Assembly: GCA_022813625.1 (NCBI GenBank)
Contig: JAKLMB010000013.1
Span: 372,001-436,000 of the forward strand
Length of the DNA: 64,000 nucleotides
Reading direction: 5' to 3'
Source of the DNA: Aaosphaeria pasadenensis
Taxonomy: Eukaryota > Ascomycota > Dothideomycetes > Pleosporales
This document shows positions 46,746 to 58,500 of this stretch, piece by piece (the stretch's first letter is position 1; each line of letters opens with the position of its first letter). Made by a program: the position numbers and the translations under genes. The notes beneath the pieces are model-generated. The model did no database searches, was not told the origin of the DNA, and saw only the letters and a program-made list of their open reading frames with translations.

Positions 46746-48482
46746 ATGAGAGAGGTTATCAGCTTGAACGGTAAGTTCTACCCCACACGCGCACGCGCCC
46801 TGACCGCCTCAGGAGGGTCATCCTGGGAATGTTTGTTGATACTGACATTAAACGCGTTTTAGTCGGCCAGGCCGGTTGCCAGATCGCCAACTCGTGCTGG
46901 GAGGTAAGTCTCTCCCTGGAATTTTATCCATCGCCCCTTCACAGCAACTCCGTTCGAAAAAGGAGGGGGAAAGGCCAATCTATAGAAGCCTGGGACAATT
47001 TTTGGGACGGCAAAATTTACTGACGCATTCAATTTTAGCTTTACTGCCTTGAGCACGGTATCCAGGTGAGATCTATCACAAGAATCATTGTGATGTTTTT
47101 GTTGCTGATTGTGAGATAGCCCGATGGTTACCTGACCGAGGAACGCAAAGCCGGCGACCAAGACCATGGCTTTGACACTTTCTTCTCTGAGACTGGTATG
47201 TTCCCCGTCATCCCCCTTCAATCGACGCAATACTGATACCCAGAAGGTCAGGGCAAGTACGTTCCTCGTACCATCTACGCCGATTTGGAGCCCAACGTCG
47301 TCGACGAGGTCCGCACCGGCACATACCGCTCTCTCTTCCACCCTGAACACTTGATCACTGGCAAGGAGGATGCCTCTAACAACTACGCCCGTGGCCACTA
47401 CACCGTCGGAAAGGAGCTCATCGACCAGGTCTTGGACAAGGTTCGCCGTGTCGCCGATAACTGCTCTGGACTCCAAGGTTTCCTCGTCTTCCACTCCTTC
47501 GGTGGCGGAACCGGATCCGGTTTCGGTGCTTTGTTGATGGAGCGCCTCTCTGTTGACTACGGCAAGAAGTGCAAGTTGGAGTTCTGCGTTTACCCAGCTC
47601 CTCAGGTCGCCACCTCCGTGGTCGAGCCATACAACTCCATCCTTACCACTCACACCACTTTGGAGCACTCCGACTGCAGCTTCATGGTTGATAACGAGGC
47701 CATCTACGATATCTGCCGACGAAACCTCGGAATCGAGCGCCCCAACTACGAGAACTTGAACCGTCTCATCGCTCAAGGTATGAAGATTGCGAATCATCTG
47801 GGTGTGGCCAAATTGCTGACTAAATCTAGTTGTCTCCTCCATCACTGCTTCCCTCCGATTCGATGGATCTTTGAACGTTGACCTCAACGAGTTCCAGACC
47901 AACTTGGTGCCTTACCCCCGTATCCATTTCCCTCTCGTCGCCTACTCGCCCGTCGTCTCCGCCGCCAAGGCTGCCCACGAGGCCAACTCGGTCATGGAGA
48001 TCACCAACGCCTGCTTCGAGCCCAACAACCAGATGGTCAAGTGTGATCCCCGCAACGGAAAGTACATGGCCACATGTTTGCTGTACCGTGGAGACGTCGT
48101 CCCCAAGGACTCCCACGTCGCCATCGCTCACCTCAAGACCAAGCGCACCATCCAGTTCGTCGACTGGTGCCCTACCGGGTTCAAGGTCGGTATCTGCTAC
48201 CAGCCCCCACAGGTCGTCCCCAACGGCGATCTCTCCCAGGTCAACCGCGCCGTCTGCATGCTTGCCAACACAACCGCCATCGGCGAGGCCTGGTCCGCCC
48301 TTTCACACAAGTTCGATCTCATGTACTCCAAGCGTGCCTTCGTTCACTGGTATGTCGGTGAGGGTATGGAGGAGGGTGAATTCTCTGAAGCCCGCGAAGA
48401 TTTGGCAGCATTGGAGCGCGACTACGAGGAGGTGGCTGCCGACTCGCTCGAGGGTGAGGAGGGTGTTGAGGCCGAGTACTAG
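46746..48482 (+). CDS. TUB1: alpha-tubulin
   Basis: Six exons in phase: 46746-46770, 46863-46903, 47039-47065, 47120-47195, 47247-47777 and 47830-48482, giving 450 residues, the normal length. The product starts MREVISLNVGQAGCQIANSC and contains the GTP-binding glycine loop FGGGTGSGFGALL, the alpha-specific catalytic-loop region near VVSAAKAAHEANSV and the acidic C-terminal tail ending in tyrosine (EGVEAEY). It polymerises with beta-tubulin into microtubules. Exons 1 to 4 are small (25, 41, 27 and 76 bases), a pattern common among ascomycete tubulin genes. Codon use is strongly biased. The acceptor for exon 5 is CAGAAG rather than the preceding CAG, fixed by the sequence ETGQGKYVPR. Confidence 0.97.
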
Positions 48483-49087
48483 TCCCTCAACTACGCATGA
48501 ATGGAGCGTTAGCAGGCATGCTCGTCAGTGCTGTATCGTTAATCTGTTATGTTCTCAATCCCTTGAGCATGGCTTCGCATTGACGAGGGCATGGACTTTG
48601 GCGATAGTGACGGAGTTTGTGTGCGATCTGCTGGCGAAAATGGGTCTCCTGGGGAGAGCGTTTGGGCCATTTGGCTTTTCCTTGTCATAAGTTTTCTTTA
48701 ATGCGGTATACACCAGTAAATTGATCAAAGGCTCAAGCCTATTTCATACATGTCCCGAGAATATTCATGTGATTGTGAGGCGGCTCTCAGCCAAAGGGGG
48801 GGGAGCCGGACGTGGTTCTGGGAAGGCTCATGAGGCTATTTAACTGACTACAGGGACATTACAGAGGGCAAAATAACAAGTTATTTAACATTTCTTAAGT
48901 CTTCGCAACATTTCTATTGTATTTTGATGTTAATTGATATGATATTATTTACTAGATACAAAGGCGTTTAGGTGGTGATCGTAACACAACCTTGCAGTTT
49001 TCATGATACATGACAGAAGTGAATGAACGATTCAGAATCTCGAAATCTATATTGAAAACGTCCTACCTATTACACGCCACGAAGAAG
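48483..49087. other. intergenic, convergent 3' ends of alpha-tubulin and MCL1
   Basis: About 600 bases, A/T-rich in the middle. It should hold both 3' untranslated regions and no gene is seen. Confidence 0.5.
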
Positions 49088-51810
49088 CTAATCCTCTTCC
49101 TCCAATCCAACCAGTCTTTGCTCCGCCAACTCTCTAATCTTCTCCGCCAACACATCCCTCCCATACCTCATAGCCACCTTGCCCGCGAGGTCTAACATCT
49201 TGCCATTCGCATCCCTCATCAACGTCACAATCTCCAGCGCCTTCATGCCCCTATCCTCGCCGGCCAGACACTCCAGGCCAAGCAACTGCAACAGTGTCCT
49301 ATCGACCTGGACCTCAAGCTCCACGAGCCCCTGCTTCTGGTGCGACGAGGGTCTCGTGTTGGCAAGTGTATCTGAGAGCTGTGAGTGCAGTGTATTCGCC
49401 ATGATGAGCGCCTGCTCGTGCTTCGACTGTTCCGACGTGCCCTTCTTGCCAGAATCCTCGTCGTCATCTTCGTCCATCGCGTCTGCGTCCTTGTCTTTCT
49501 TGTCCGAGGCGGACGTGAGTGGGATTTGGAAGTCGAATTCGGAGAGGATGGAGCGAGGGAAGTAGGGGTGTTTGTCTTGGCCCTTGAGTATGATGCAGTG
49601 GAACTTGCGGTTCGCGACTGCGACGGGCCAGTAGGATTCCTGCTTTGCGCCCGTGGAGAGACGCGAGAGGAGGTTCGTGTCGAGCATGGGTACCCAGCGC
49701 GCCTGGCCGGTTGTGCGCCAGTGGAGGAGGGTGAGGAGAACGCCCGTGGAGTCGTAGATGTAGGGGTCGCCTTCGTCGGAGAAGAAGACGCAGGAGAGGG
49801 TGGAGTCCGGGGTTAGGGCGACGATGTCTTCGGATTGGTAGACTTCGTCGCGTTTGACGTTTTCGATCGTATAGAGGAGTTGGCAGGAGCCGTCGCCGGA
49901 GACGGGCCCGTTGCCGATGGTTAGGACGTAGTCTCGCCAGGCGGCGCAGCTCACGGCGGGGGAGGCCTTCTGGCGGTAGACACGGAAGGGGATGCCGTAG
50001 AGGGTGTAGATGCGGACGTAGTTTGCGCTCGTTGTCACCACGACGTAGGAGTCGCTGAGTGCGATTGCAGTGACGGATTCTCCGGCGGGGAGGTTGGTGC
50101 GCCAGTCTGCTCTTGTCGTCCATGTCTCGTGCGGTCGGTAGTAGATCATTGCAGGTTGGCCCAGGTTTGGCTGGCATGAGAACAGTGTGCCGGTGTCGTT
50201 CAAGCAGGCTTTGTCGTAGAGGAAGGGGTCGGTGAAATGAAAGTCACGGTGGAACTCGCGATCGTTGAACTCAACAGTGACGGTGTGGTGTGATGATTCC
50301 TGGGACACGGTCCAGACAAAACCGGTCAAGTTGAGGCAGAGATACCTCCTGTTGCCGCGCCATGGTGTGCTGCCAGGCTGGAAAGATTCGTGTATCCTAG
50401 GACGAAATGACGAAGTATCGTGTGCTCGCCGTTTTCCACCCAGCGAATTCAAGCCTCCTAGGTGATCATTTGTTCGCTTTCCGTGGTCATTGATCACATG
50501 TACATAGCCCGCCCCATCATCGTCTACCACGAAATCATCCATCCCGTCCTCGGAGATTGCATCTGATCCCAGGATGTCATCGAGGGAATCAGGGGTACCT
50601 GCTCTCCTAGCTTGACGTTCTGGGAGAACATTCTTTGTTCCGTTTGTAACATTATCTGCATCTCGCGACTGTCCTTCCGACGGGTCGTGGAAGAAAGGTG
50701 CTGGCTGCACTGATTTCTCAAGCAGTGGGACATGCCCAGTGGGAATGACTTCGGTATGGAAATAGACCTCTCCGTCGTCATTTGTATACGAAAGAACGTT
50801 TTCTGTAGGATGCCACGCCATGGCCAAAGTTGTGGCCTTGAGATCGTCGTAGTTCTTGATCATCTTTTGCGTTTTGGTGTCCCAGATTTTGAGTGTGAGA
50901 TCACTCGAGGTAGTGGCAAGGAGAGCACCATTCGGTGACCACGCAGCCGCAGTGATATCCGCCGAATGGGCAGTCTTGAAGGCACGTTGCCTTGCCCAGT
51001 CGCTGAAGGACATTACCTGCATTTCGCGCGTGGCGGTGGGTGTTGCGAATGCTCGTCCATCCGGGTGCCATATTGCTTTTGAGCTTGCAACTGCATCCGA
51101 TTCCAAGCTCTTTATCATACCGTCTACTTTCTTGATCAGATTTGGTGTTTCTGAACTTAGAGAGTACATGTATATATTGCCGTCCGTGCAAGAAACGGCC
51201 AATCGAGACCCGCTGTTGTCGAACGAAACATGCTTGACTGCCCGGCTTTGGTCTCGAAGATGCTGTACTTGTGTCATGTCTTTCGTGTTTACGACCTTTA
51301 CAACGATTTCACTGCAGAGATTAGTTCGTGTCTTGACCAAAGCAATGGGAATCATACTCGCTTGCAACGGCAATCCAGTTGCCATCCGGACTTAGAGCAA
51401 TGTCTCGCACCGGCAAGGAGGTGCGGACAAGAATTTCCTCCAGTTTCTTGTCTTGTATAGAGTATTTGCATACTGTGCCGTCTTCGGAGCCGACGAAGAA
51501 GAATTCATTCTAGCCTCGCATCAGTATGGCAAGTGTCTTCAGTCGTTCCAGTCTACGTACGTTTGCAACGATTGCAGTGTTATTCTCCTGGCAGTCATCC
51601 AAAGTCACAGGTTCGTCGTCCGAGCCGGTGCTGTATATGCGATAGTAGTTGTCCACGCCGACCGTGATCAGCTTCTTTCCGTTCGGGGTGTATGAGAGAA
51701 ATGTTGGACCAGGGGCATCTAGTACTTAATTAGCTTTTCCATGCACCCTAAGGAATACTTTTGGTCGACTTACGAGCCTGTCGGCTGCGTACACGCTGTT
51801 GTAAAGACAT
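49088..51810 (-). CDS. MCL1: replisome adaptor Mcl1/Ctf4/SepB (WDHD1, AND-1)
   Basis: Four exons in phase: 51774-51810, 51561-51718, 51358-51509 and 49088-51311, giving 856 residues. The N-terminal half is a WD40 propeller (for example GPTFLSYTPNGKKLITVG, NEFFFVGSEDGTVCKYS, LATTSSDLTLKIWD). An acidic linker follows (about 310-345, DDFVVDDDGAGY). The SepB/Mcl1 mid domain comes next, a second propeller beginning near STPWRGNRRYLCLNLTGFVW, and then a C-terminal helical bundle. In the family this protein trimerises and links the CMG helicase to DNA polymerase alpha and to cohesion factors. Starting at an internal methionine in the last exon would lose the first WD repeats, so the multi-exon model is preferred. 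An acidic, Lys-containing stretch (about 745-765) interrupts the C-terminal part. Confidence 0.92.
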
Positions 51811-52714
51811 TGTTGCTAGATTGAAGTTTGAAGAACGATGCTCATCATGGCCATGTGAGAAGACGCGTTGTCGCGAACCGCGTAAAGTGGCGCGCATTGA
51901 CCACCACGCTCAAGGTACAGCCTATGAGGTCCCACCACCTGAACAGCAATCGATAAGAGAAGACCGTCAACATTGTGACACAACGCAGGTACTTGTGAAT
52001 GATTCGTTCAATATACGTGAGAGCCAACTACAGATCAGCAAGCAATGTTTCCTTAGAACATTTAGAAGTGAACAGTTGCGATATCTGGCCATAACCAAAG
52101 AGCGCGCCCATGATGGGCGCATATGACTGGGCAGGCATGGCCAATATATTCCAAACTGCACTGGATTCACTGTTAATCACTTGATACCTCATCTTTCTTA
52201 TTATTCATTATTCACAATTTATAAGGGAGTCCCCATGTCTTCAATATTACGACAATGTAAGTCTCAAACTGCCAGTCGCAAAATGTAAGGTGCTGTAGCG
52301 AAAGGAAAAGCTCGTTTACTATTGCACCTGGCCCCAGCAATCGATTTATTGAATATTAACAACCAGAAGAAGATACGATGGTGAGGCGCATCTTACAAGA
52401 TCTGCTGCCGCCAATTGGTAAATAGCAATGGCGGCGGTTAACTCTATTCCACCTTCTTCAATCGGGTTGAGCGAGAGTCGCAACATTGGTGTTTGACCAA
52501 TCGAGGTTCGTCGCTAGGGCAACGATCCCAATTGAGTTAGTAGCTCTATGCGCGCGACAAGCATTTGCTTTCGTAAAGAGTAGCAGCTTCACTTCGTCTT
52601 CCTTCTACAACTCCACCACGTAAACAACACACGCTCAAACTCCAAATTCCCGTCTGCACCTTCGCGCAACTCAGAAACTCCCAACTCCGAAACTACCGTT
52701 CACTTTTCGAAACA
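51811..52714. promoter_or_regulatory. shared upstream region of MCL1 and CHZ1
   Basis: About 900 bases separate two divergent chromatin/replication genes. Open frames on both strands around 51761-52170 look random. I can assign no named site. Confidence 0.45.
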
Positions 52715-53137
52715 ATGGCCGACCAAGTTCAGGACAACCAGATGGAGGGCGTTGAGCAGCCCCTCGACAAGGGCAAGGGCAAGGCCAGTGATCCCCAGGT
52801 TGAGGAGTCTGCCGATGACGACTCCAGCGACGAGTCTGGCGTTGAGGATCAGGTATGTACCGCAACTACTGCGCAATTTTGGTCGCAACTGCTAACAATG
52901 ACTTCAGGCTCCCGGTATGTCTAATGCGTCAATTCAGCCCATCGTATTAATCTAACTCGAGAATTAGTTGAGGTCGAGGATGATGACAACATGGAGGAGA
53001 TTGATACCAGCAACATCGTCGGAAGCCGTACCCGTGGCAAGAACATCGACTTTGCCAAGGCCAACCAGGAGCTCGGCGAGGACGAGGACGAGGAAGATGA
53101 TGAGGACTACGAAGGCGAGGACGCCATGGAGGAGTAA
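52715..53137 (+). CDS. CHZ1: histone H2A.Z chaperone Chz1
   Basis: Three exons: 52715-52852, 52908-52914 (a 7-base microexon, GCTCCCG) and 52968-53137, giving 104 residues. The small, very acidic protein contains the CHZ motif region NIVGSRTRGKNIDFAKAN (about 68-85), flanked by acidic stretches, and ends in an Asp/Glu run. In yeast, Chz1 binds the H2A.Z-H2B dimer and hands it to the SWR1 remodeller. The microexon is required: skipping it would break the frame, because it carries the single base that completes the Val codon of PVEVEDDD. Both flanking introns are GT-AG and about 54 bases long. If the second intron were kept, translation would soon stop. Confidence 0.88.
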
Positions 53138-53885
53138 GAGAGAGATCATCTCTCTGCTTCACTCTTCTCTGGTTATGTGGTATGCTTTGACTCGACATAA
53201 ATTTTGCCCCACCTTCACCGCTTCGGCTCTGCTCACGAACTACGCAGGCGCAACCCGTCCTTTTTAACGACCTCTTCTGCACGCTTATACCTTGGGAGCA
53301 CTACCAGATTGGGATTCGTGCTCACTCTGAAAAAAAATCAATTGGCATAGGGATGGCAGGCAAACTGAAATCGAGTATGGAGTCTTGGCGCGGTCGCGTA
53401 CGTGCGCGAACAGTGACTGCGGCGGGGTGGACACCTCCGAATGTTGCTGCCCGCACGCCTACCTACATTTGGTCGCCTCCCGCCCAGCATATATCTAAAA
53501 AATGGAAAACAAAATGATCACGAATACCACTCAGATGTGCCCTGCATTTTCGTGCATGTTTGTCTGTTCTGTACTACATTGATGCAGATTTACTAACATT
53601 AATCCCTGAACTTAAACATCACAGTATGCGCCAACGCTTCCCCGCCACAATCTTGACTTCCCTCAAAAAACTAACTACCCTTTCATAACTTGTAAGCAAT
53701 ATTATCAAGGACATTGCATCCCGAACCTAAGCACAGTGCACACGAGACCAACGGCCGAGGTCACGAATTCGCAAAAATTTACCAATCCCTACCTACCTGC
53801 AGAACAAGAACCCTGAAGTTCTAGACCCCATCCCCACCTCCCACGCTTCACCTTCATCCATGTTTACCGAACATCAACACAATAA
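53138..53885. other. intergenic, CHZ1 3' side
   Basis: About 750 bases downstream of CHZ1. No open frame of interest. A-rich runs occur at about 53328-53340 and 53660-53670. Confidence 0.5.
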
Positions 53886-54215
53886 CAACAGTGGAAAAAA
53901 ATTCATCACCCACGAGGAAGAAAAGAGTGAGAAAATGAATGTGCATGGTGGTTGGTGGAAATATGTCCACATACGTATTCTTTTAAATATATAAACACGT
54001 ACATAGATATACTATATATACCCTTAAAAGCTGTATAATAAGTAATATTAAATAAATACTATAAGAGTTCCCTTAAAACCCTCTAGAGATTAGGAATCTA
54101 TATAAACATATAAGCATAGAACTACTATTCTTCAGCTGGTCCAAGGGGTCTAACTTCATTGTCACGATATTGGAGAGGGGGAGGTGTGAAGAAGGATATT
54201 GTGTGTTGATGTACA
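53886..54215 (+). repeat. left copy of a diverged direct repeat
   Basis: This stretch of about 330 bases aligns from end to end with 55180-55525 in the same orientation. Shared landmarks are CACGAGGAAGAAAAGAGT / TACGAGGAAGAAAAGAGT, the string ACTATATATACCCTTAAAAG, and the closing GTATGAAGAAGGATAT-like segment. The copies differ mostly by transitions and a few short indels. Confidence 0.75.
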
Positions 54216-54394
54216 GAGGGTTCGCACGTCAGGCTGGCCACCTGCTAGCTTCATGTATCTTCTGTACCTAAATCAAGAGTGCACTGTAGCCAGTAAACAG
54301 TCTTATCTCCTTGCAATGAAATCTCGCGAATACACTGTTGTGGGCTTGAAATACTATCAATAAGTCTGCCAACCCTCAGTATATACCTACCTAC

Positions 54395-54891
54395 CTACCT
54401 ACTATAGTCCACAGTCGGAATATCATAGTCTGTTCGAACGCCAGCAAGAAAGTCTGAGAAAATCCAAAAAGCCTTAGGTCGGTAGGCTGCAAAAAAGTAC
54501 AGAGGAACAGCGACGTGTGTTGTTGTATAGCCCATTTGGAAAGCTCGAAATACATATTTCAGGAGCCTGCCAGAGTTTCTAGTGCTAAAAGTAATAGTTA
54601 GAAAGGGTAGGTCAAACTAAGATGCCGAAAGTCAACATACTAGTAGTCAAGGAATTGCCCGTAGATGCCATCCTGTTTATTCATAGAAGAACCAGTATAT
54701 AGGATCGGCCTACGCCCGGACTTCTCGAGGACAACAATGTAGACTCCCCAGTACTTGCGCCAGACTGTGTCACCATGACGGATTTCTACCATCGACTTAA
54801 TCTGCTGAACAGAAGGAGGGTTTGCTGAGCACAAAATCAACCGTACCGATCCATCGAATGCACAACCGAGGATTTCAAAGAGCGTTACCAT
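54395..54891 (-). CDS. candidate GIY-YIG-like domain gene, probably incomplete at the 5' end
   Basis: Two exons, 54641-54891 and 54395-54584, join in phase through a GT-AG intron (donor GTATGT) to give 146 residues. The middle reads YWGVYIVVL, followed about 10 residues later by ILYTGSS. This is the G-V-Y ... Y-T-G spacing of a GIY-YIG nuclease fold. The second exon gives RLLKYVFRAFQMGYTTTH followed by a hydrophobic stretch. It resembles short fungal proteins of unknown function that I remember as GIY-YIG-like; this is recall of a style, not a database match. The start used (54891) is simply the first ATG of the exon, and an upstream exon may exist. The gene lies between two diverged direct repeats, so a selfish or transferred origin is possible. 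It could also be decaying. Confidence 0.4.
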
Positions 54892-55089
54892 CTTAGGAAG
54901 ATCAGAAAAAAGCCGAATGCGGAAAGTCAGTGTCTAAAAAGTCAGTGTCTAACCATCCACGATCAATGAGCGAAAGATTAGGATAGAGAACAACAAGTAA
55001 AGCGAATCTATTTTTCCGGAGCAGGATGTGCGATAGAGTAGAGGTGTAGCTGAGGGGAGCAGCTGAAGAGAAAAGGTAGGCGCTTCTTG

Positions 55090-55179
55090 ACATGGTCACT
55101 GAAGAAGGCGCACATCTTCCTAAGGAAGGCGCGAAAAACAGTGAAACAGCTGCATATCGTATCGACATGGTCACTGAAC
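55090..55179. repeat. short duplication of a 15-base string
   Basis: GACATGGTCACTGAA occurs at about 55090-55104 and again at about 55165-55179, about 75 bases apart. A second short doubling, AAAGTCAGTGTCTAA, lies nearby at about 54922-54952. Both suggest local duplication in the stretch between the candidate GIY-YIG gene and the right repeat copy. Confidence 0.6.
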
Positions 55180-55525
55180 AAAAACAGCGAAAAAAAACTT
55201 CTCGTCACCTACGAGGAAGAAAAGAGTAAGAGGAATAATGTACACGGTAGTTAGTAGAAATATGTTCACATCTGTACTCCGTGTTCTTTTCAACATACAA
55301 ATAGATAGATAGATGCACTATATATACCCTTAAAAGCTATGTACTAAATAATATTAAACAAACACTGCATTAATTTACCTAAAAAGTCCTAAAGACTAGA
55401 AAATTATATAAATATATAAGTATAGATCTACTGTTCCTTATCTCTAGTTCAAGGGGGGTCCAGCTTCTGTCACACTTTTGGAGGGGGGTGAGTGAGGTAT
55501 GAAGAAGGATATGGTGTGCTGATAT
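55180..55525 (+). repeat. right copy of the diverged direct repeat
   Basis: Matches 53886-54215 in the same orientation. Where the two differ, this copy usually has A for G after T, or T for C before A. For example GTGAG becomes GTAAG, GGTGG becomes GGTAG, TTGGTGG becomes TTAGTAG and CCCA becomes CCTA. That direction is what repeat-induced point mutation produces. Confidence 0.7.
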
Positions 55526-58500
55526 ACGAGCTACTCAACCTACCTAAGTGTACATGTATATACGTACACATGTATAGACACATACTTCGTACTCTCTACA
55601 AGATGGATATATATGAAATAGCTGAGAAGGTCCTGCGAGAGGAAATAAGGTAAATTTTTGTTTTCGATATGCGTACAGTACACATCGTTAATATATCTGC
55701 CCAATCCTACCTACCTACGAGAACGTGACTATAGGTACTTATATGTAGTCATGCTCTCCATTAATCTCGCGGGCGGAACAAATGAACTTACGAGTATATG
55801 CCCTCTGGGGTTTACACCCCAATCAATTAGGCGCTATTGTGTACATACCATATTTTTGTATCAAGGGTCTCACGACAAAAATATACGGAATTGAACTCAA
55901 CGACGTATCTTCGTGATAAGTAAACACCCATCTTACCCCAAGTACCTGAGTATACACTAGAGTTACATAACAACCAAACCCTCATACAAACCTATACTTT
56001 CCATCTACATATCTGCCTGTATAATAGTAGACACATACATCCCCTCAAGCGAACAACAGGAAGCACAACACGACCAACTCCCCCTCAAAACCGTCCCGCA
56101 TCGTCGGGGGCCGCGATTATCCCGGCGGACCTCTGACCTTACATTTCCCGCCGGGAGACTGCTTCCCTTCCTCCTGAAGAGGACGGTGGTGTGTGTGTAT
56201 ATACGCACTACACACGAAGATACAAGGTAGTAAAAGGGCAGGGAAAGACATGTACGTGTAAACACAACATACACCCGCTCCGTGCCTACCCTTCATTTTT
56301 CCGCGCGCGCCAGAAGCGGGATACGTATCCGGAGGAGCTCACCACGTACACAGTATGGGGGTCACTTTTTGTACGGCGGATGGGAGGAGGGGTGGGAATG
56401 CGATATCGGCTGACGCTTGTGTGTCTATGTACTGGTACGAGGTAGGTAGAGTACGAGGGGTACTGTTATTGGATATTGTGGTGAGAGGATTGGGTAGGGA
56501 GGACAGTGCGTGGCGAAAGGGTACGGTACATGGCATGGGTGTAGTTTGGCCGCGGTACATACCTACAGTTGTATGTACGCAGCGCAGTAACTACCAGTAC
56601 GAGTAGGTATCATCAGGCGAGAAATAGGTTCTCTGCCGTTGGTTGGTTGTCTGCTCTAAGTACTAGTCACCTTCGACCTTGCACGCTGGCTGGGTGGGGA
56701 GAAAAAAGGCAAAGAAGTTCTGTCCCGAGATCTCCCGACGCGGAAAAGACGTACGAGTAGCGTAGCGGTTTTTGTCAAACATATTGAATAATGAGATGAT
56801 GGGGTTGGGTGATGATTGCCAGAACGGTAGGGAGTCACATGCTCATCATTTGGGGGCGATCGTTCATTTAATGTTGTCGATTGGATTGCGGTCGCGAGAC
56901 TTGCCGTTTCGTTAGGGATAGAATGGGGATGGAGAGTAATTGGTTGCTAGGGATGAGGGGGATCACCGTGTATGTGTGTAGGTATCATTAACTATTGTAC
57001 TGGCACATGTGTGAGATAATCATTGCTGCTTGGTGAATGTGTAGTTTGTAGTGGTGGTGGATGATCGATATGGAGCGGCCGGAGAAGGGACGGATTGCAG
57101 ACGCCGCCGTTGCGCAAGGCGAGGCCAGGCCAGTACAGGCGGTTTGTTTGCTGCTTGGTGGACAGAGACCGGCGGCGGACCGGCTTGACGGCGTCTGCCT
57201 TGCTGCTTCTGGCTATGCAGCAGCGCGCCGGCGCACGACGACGCACGAATGTTAGGTAGATGCATAGCATGGCATGGCATGGCACATGTGGCATGTGGAT
57301 AACTAGGGCTAGGCATGGAGATGGGGAGAGGAGAAGGGAGAGAGAGTTGCGCGGAGTGACGTTGACGGGGCTGGCCATGATGGTGCTGATAAGGAATCTG
57401 AAGAGGTTTGACCATCTATTATTACGACGAAGAAGCATCGGCGCATTTTGAGGCTAAGGGAAAGCAGCCAATGTGGGATGTTTGAATTGGAATTAAGGGA
57501 AATCTGGGATCTCGGTAGGAGAAATGTGTACAGATGGGAACCTGGATAGACGCAAAGACTAGGCGGCGTGGGTGGGTAACTCTGTACAAGTACGGGTTGG
57601 TGTAGGGAAATTGTTAGGGTCTCGTTAGTTAGCATGGTGGGATGCATACATGTTCGCTGTCTCTACAGTATCCCTCCATGGTGAAGGTGTACTCACAGCA
57701 GCGTGTCTACAAACCGAGACGATGCCTACATGGTAATTAAACGCTGAGTGCATGTATATTGGAAGTATATACTTTGTAGTAGTACATTCATCTACTGAAC
57801 AAGTAAAAGAGACAAGACACAGTTGGTGAGTGGTCGTGGTAGTGAATGGATGGACTTTGTCATGGCGACTTCGGAGGTCTGTAATTCGCCCACGCCACCG
57901 AACGATTTTGCCCTTGGATGACTGGGATCCTCACCGGCCTGTTCACCGCCTTGGTAGTTGCATTCAGCTTGTCCACTCGCGTCGCATTCATACTGCTTAC
58001 GGCAATCTACATCTGGCAGAATGTGGCAGAATCTCGCTTCATGTGGCAGAAAACCGTGGGGTAACTTCCATGTTCCCATCCATCCACACATCCACACCCT
58101 TCATCATTATCCATGTCATCCATGTCAACCATGTCAACCATGTCCAATGTACCCATCCATCCGTCACTCTTTTTGAACCCAGAACACAGTTACCCTACCA
58201 GATATACAAGTAGCAATGCATCCATCTCACACGGCACCAACTGCACTAGCCATGCTGCACCAAATGCGCCCACTGCTGCAGGGTGTTAACAACTTAGGTC
58301 TCTCTTAGTCCATCTGTCTGTCTGCCCTAGCGTCACCCACCCCTCTGGAGGGCATTCATTTTATATTGGATTCACACACGGTATCGGTCGCTGGTGTGGA
58401 GCTTCCTAGGCGGCCACACGGCCACACGGCCACCAGCACAATAGCTAATCTCTATCTGCCGCCTCTCAATTGGCTCTTCGGAATCGCTCCTCCAGCGAGA

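Noticed and set aside
46859..47902. A 347-codon minus-strand frame
   Set aside because: It is opposite alpha-tubulin and crosses its introns without regard to splice sites.
47878..48690. A 270-codon plus-strand frame rich in Ser, Pro and Thr
   Set aside because: It is a shifted frame over alpha-tubulin exon 6.
53886..55525. The repeat pair as a classical LTR retrotransposon
   Set aside because: The interior is under 1 kb, with no gag, reverse transcriptase or integrase, no primer-binding site and no target duplication that I could see.
56992..57438. A 148-codon minus-strand frame in the gap before GLT1
   Set aside because: It is low in complexity with two similar-sized frames overlapping on the same and the opposite strand, so it is most likely chance.
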